64,000 nt of DNA from JACDHG01 sp963815295 (GTDB lineage: Bacteria > Actinomycetota > Actinomycetes > Propionibacteriales > Nocardioidaceae): positions 434,001 to 498,000 of the forward strand of contig CAWFFZ010000008.1 of the NCBI GenBank assembly GCA_963815295.1. Direction: 5' to 3'. A program made the position numbers and the translations under genes. The first letter of the stretch is position 1. Every line of letters begins with the position of its first letter. Shown piece by piece: positions 63,807-64,000 of this stretch. The notes beneath the pieces are model-generated. The model saw nothing but the letters and a program-made list of their open reading frames with translations. It did no database searches and was not told the DNA's origin.

Positions 63807-64000
63807 CTAACCCTCAGGGGAGACGGCCTCGTAGAGGGCGAAGGTGTGGTCGATCAGGGTCACCGTGCCGCCTGGTTTCAGATGCTCATCGGTGGTGGCG
63901 CAGTCGGTCCGGACGAGCTCGAGATAGTGCCGCGCGTAGTCCTCCGGGAGGGTCACGTCGATCGGTGCGTCACCGGCGTGGAACCACAGCAGGTATGACG
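63807..64000 (-). CDS. Glycogen debranching enzyme GlgX-like, C-terminal end (partial)
   Basis: The last 63 codons of a minus-strand gene that leaves the window at its right edge. It reads SYLLWFHAGDAPIDVTLPEDY and, near the end, VTLIDHTFALYEAVSPEG, which fits the C-terminal beta domain of GlgX isoamylase-type debranching enzymes (LLWxNAxxxPxxFTLP). The stop is TAG, complement of 63807-63809. Its place next to glgP, convergent, fits a glycogen-degrading pair. The partial sequence limits the call. Confidence 0.72.
   Translation of the reverse strand, partial: SYLLWFHAGDAPIDVTLPEDYARHYLELVRTDCATTDEHLKPGGTVTLIDHTFALYEAVSPEG

Overview
The window is 64 kb of GC-rich chromosomal DNA from an actinobacterium, most likely Nocardioidaceae (Nocardioides or a close relative). 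The reasons are the strong G/C third-position bias, the many GTG/TTG starts and TGATG/GTGA gene overlaps, the actinobacterial mismatch-repair nuclease NucS, the complete GlgE alpha-glucan pathway, a DUF222/13E12-type HNH gene, and a gene order that from memory closely follows the Streptomyces coelicolor SCO5353-SCO5415 block. The genus is an inference; no rRNA or tRNA gene lies in the window.

Layout: (1) 1-13 kb is housekeeping: the end of a response regulator, argS, lysA, hom-thrC-thrB, rho, rpmE, prfA, prmC, a Sua5/YrdC gene and a WecA-like transferase. (2) 13-21 kb is the complete F1Fo ATP synthase operon with two AtpZ/AtpI-type leader genes and a CRP/GlxR-like palindrome upstream. (3) 21-45 kb is a loose cluster for C4-C5 acyl-CoA metabolism and its B12 support: PduO-type adenosyltransferase, a type-II HADH-like SDR, ethylmalonyl-CoA mutase (MeaA), a duplicated 3-hydroxyacyl-CoA dehydrogenase, crotonyl-CoA carboxylase/reductase (Ccr), epimerase, thiolase, MeaB and isobutyryl-CoA mutase large subunit (IcmA). 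Between these sit ferritin with an iron box, D-amino-acid oxidase, nucS, a secreted TIMP/NTR-like protein and a Scy/FilP-like coiled-coil protein in the ccr operon. (4) 45-51 kb is accessory: short repeats, a many-times frameshifted HNH gene, a GNAT-Nudix fusion, a thioredoxin-fold/TPR protein without CXXC, a membrane protein and a lipoprotein. (5) 51-64 kb is glgE-treS-mak-glgB, an SsuABC/TauABC-like transporter with its terminator, glgP, and the end of a glgX-like gene.

How they fit: thiolase and hydroxyacyl-CoA dehydrogenase lead from acetyl-CoA to 3-hydroxybutyryl-CoA. Ccr makes ethylmalonyl-CoA from crotonyl-CoA, and the epimerase and MeaA take it to methylsuccinyl-CoA. PduO and MeaB supply and protect the adenosylcobalamin enzymes, and IcmA joins the butyryl and isobutyryl pools. 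No crotonase, methylsuccinyl-CoA dehydrogenase, mesaconyl-CoA hydratase or IcmB is visible here. The glg genes connect trehalose, maltose, maltose-1-phosphate, branched alpha-glucan and glucose-1-phosphate.

Sequence quality: argS, rho and glgP, which should be intact, each carry one- or two-base frame breaks that restore perfect family motifs when corrected. Assembly indels are therefore likely, and the apparent MeaA-reductase fusion should be read with that in mind. The HNH gene has about six frame changes and looks genuinely decayed.
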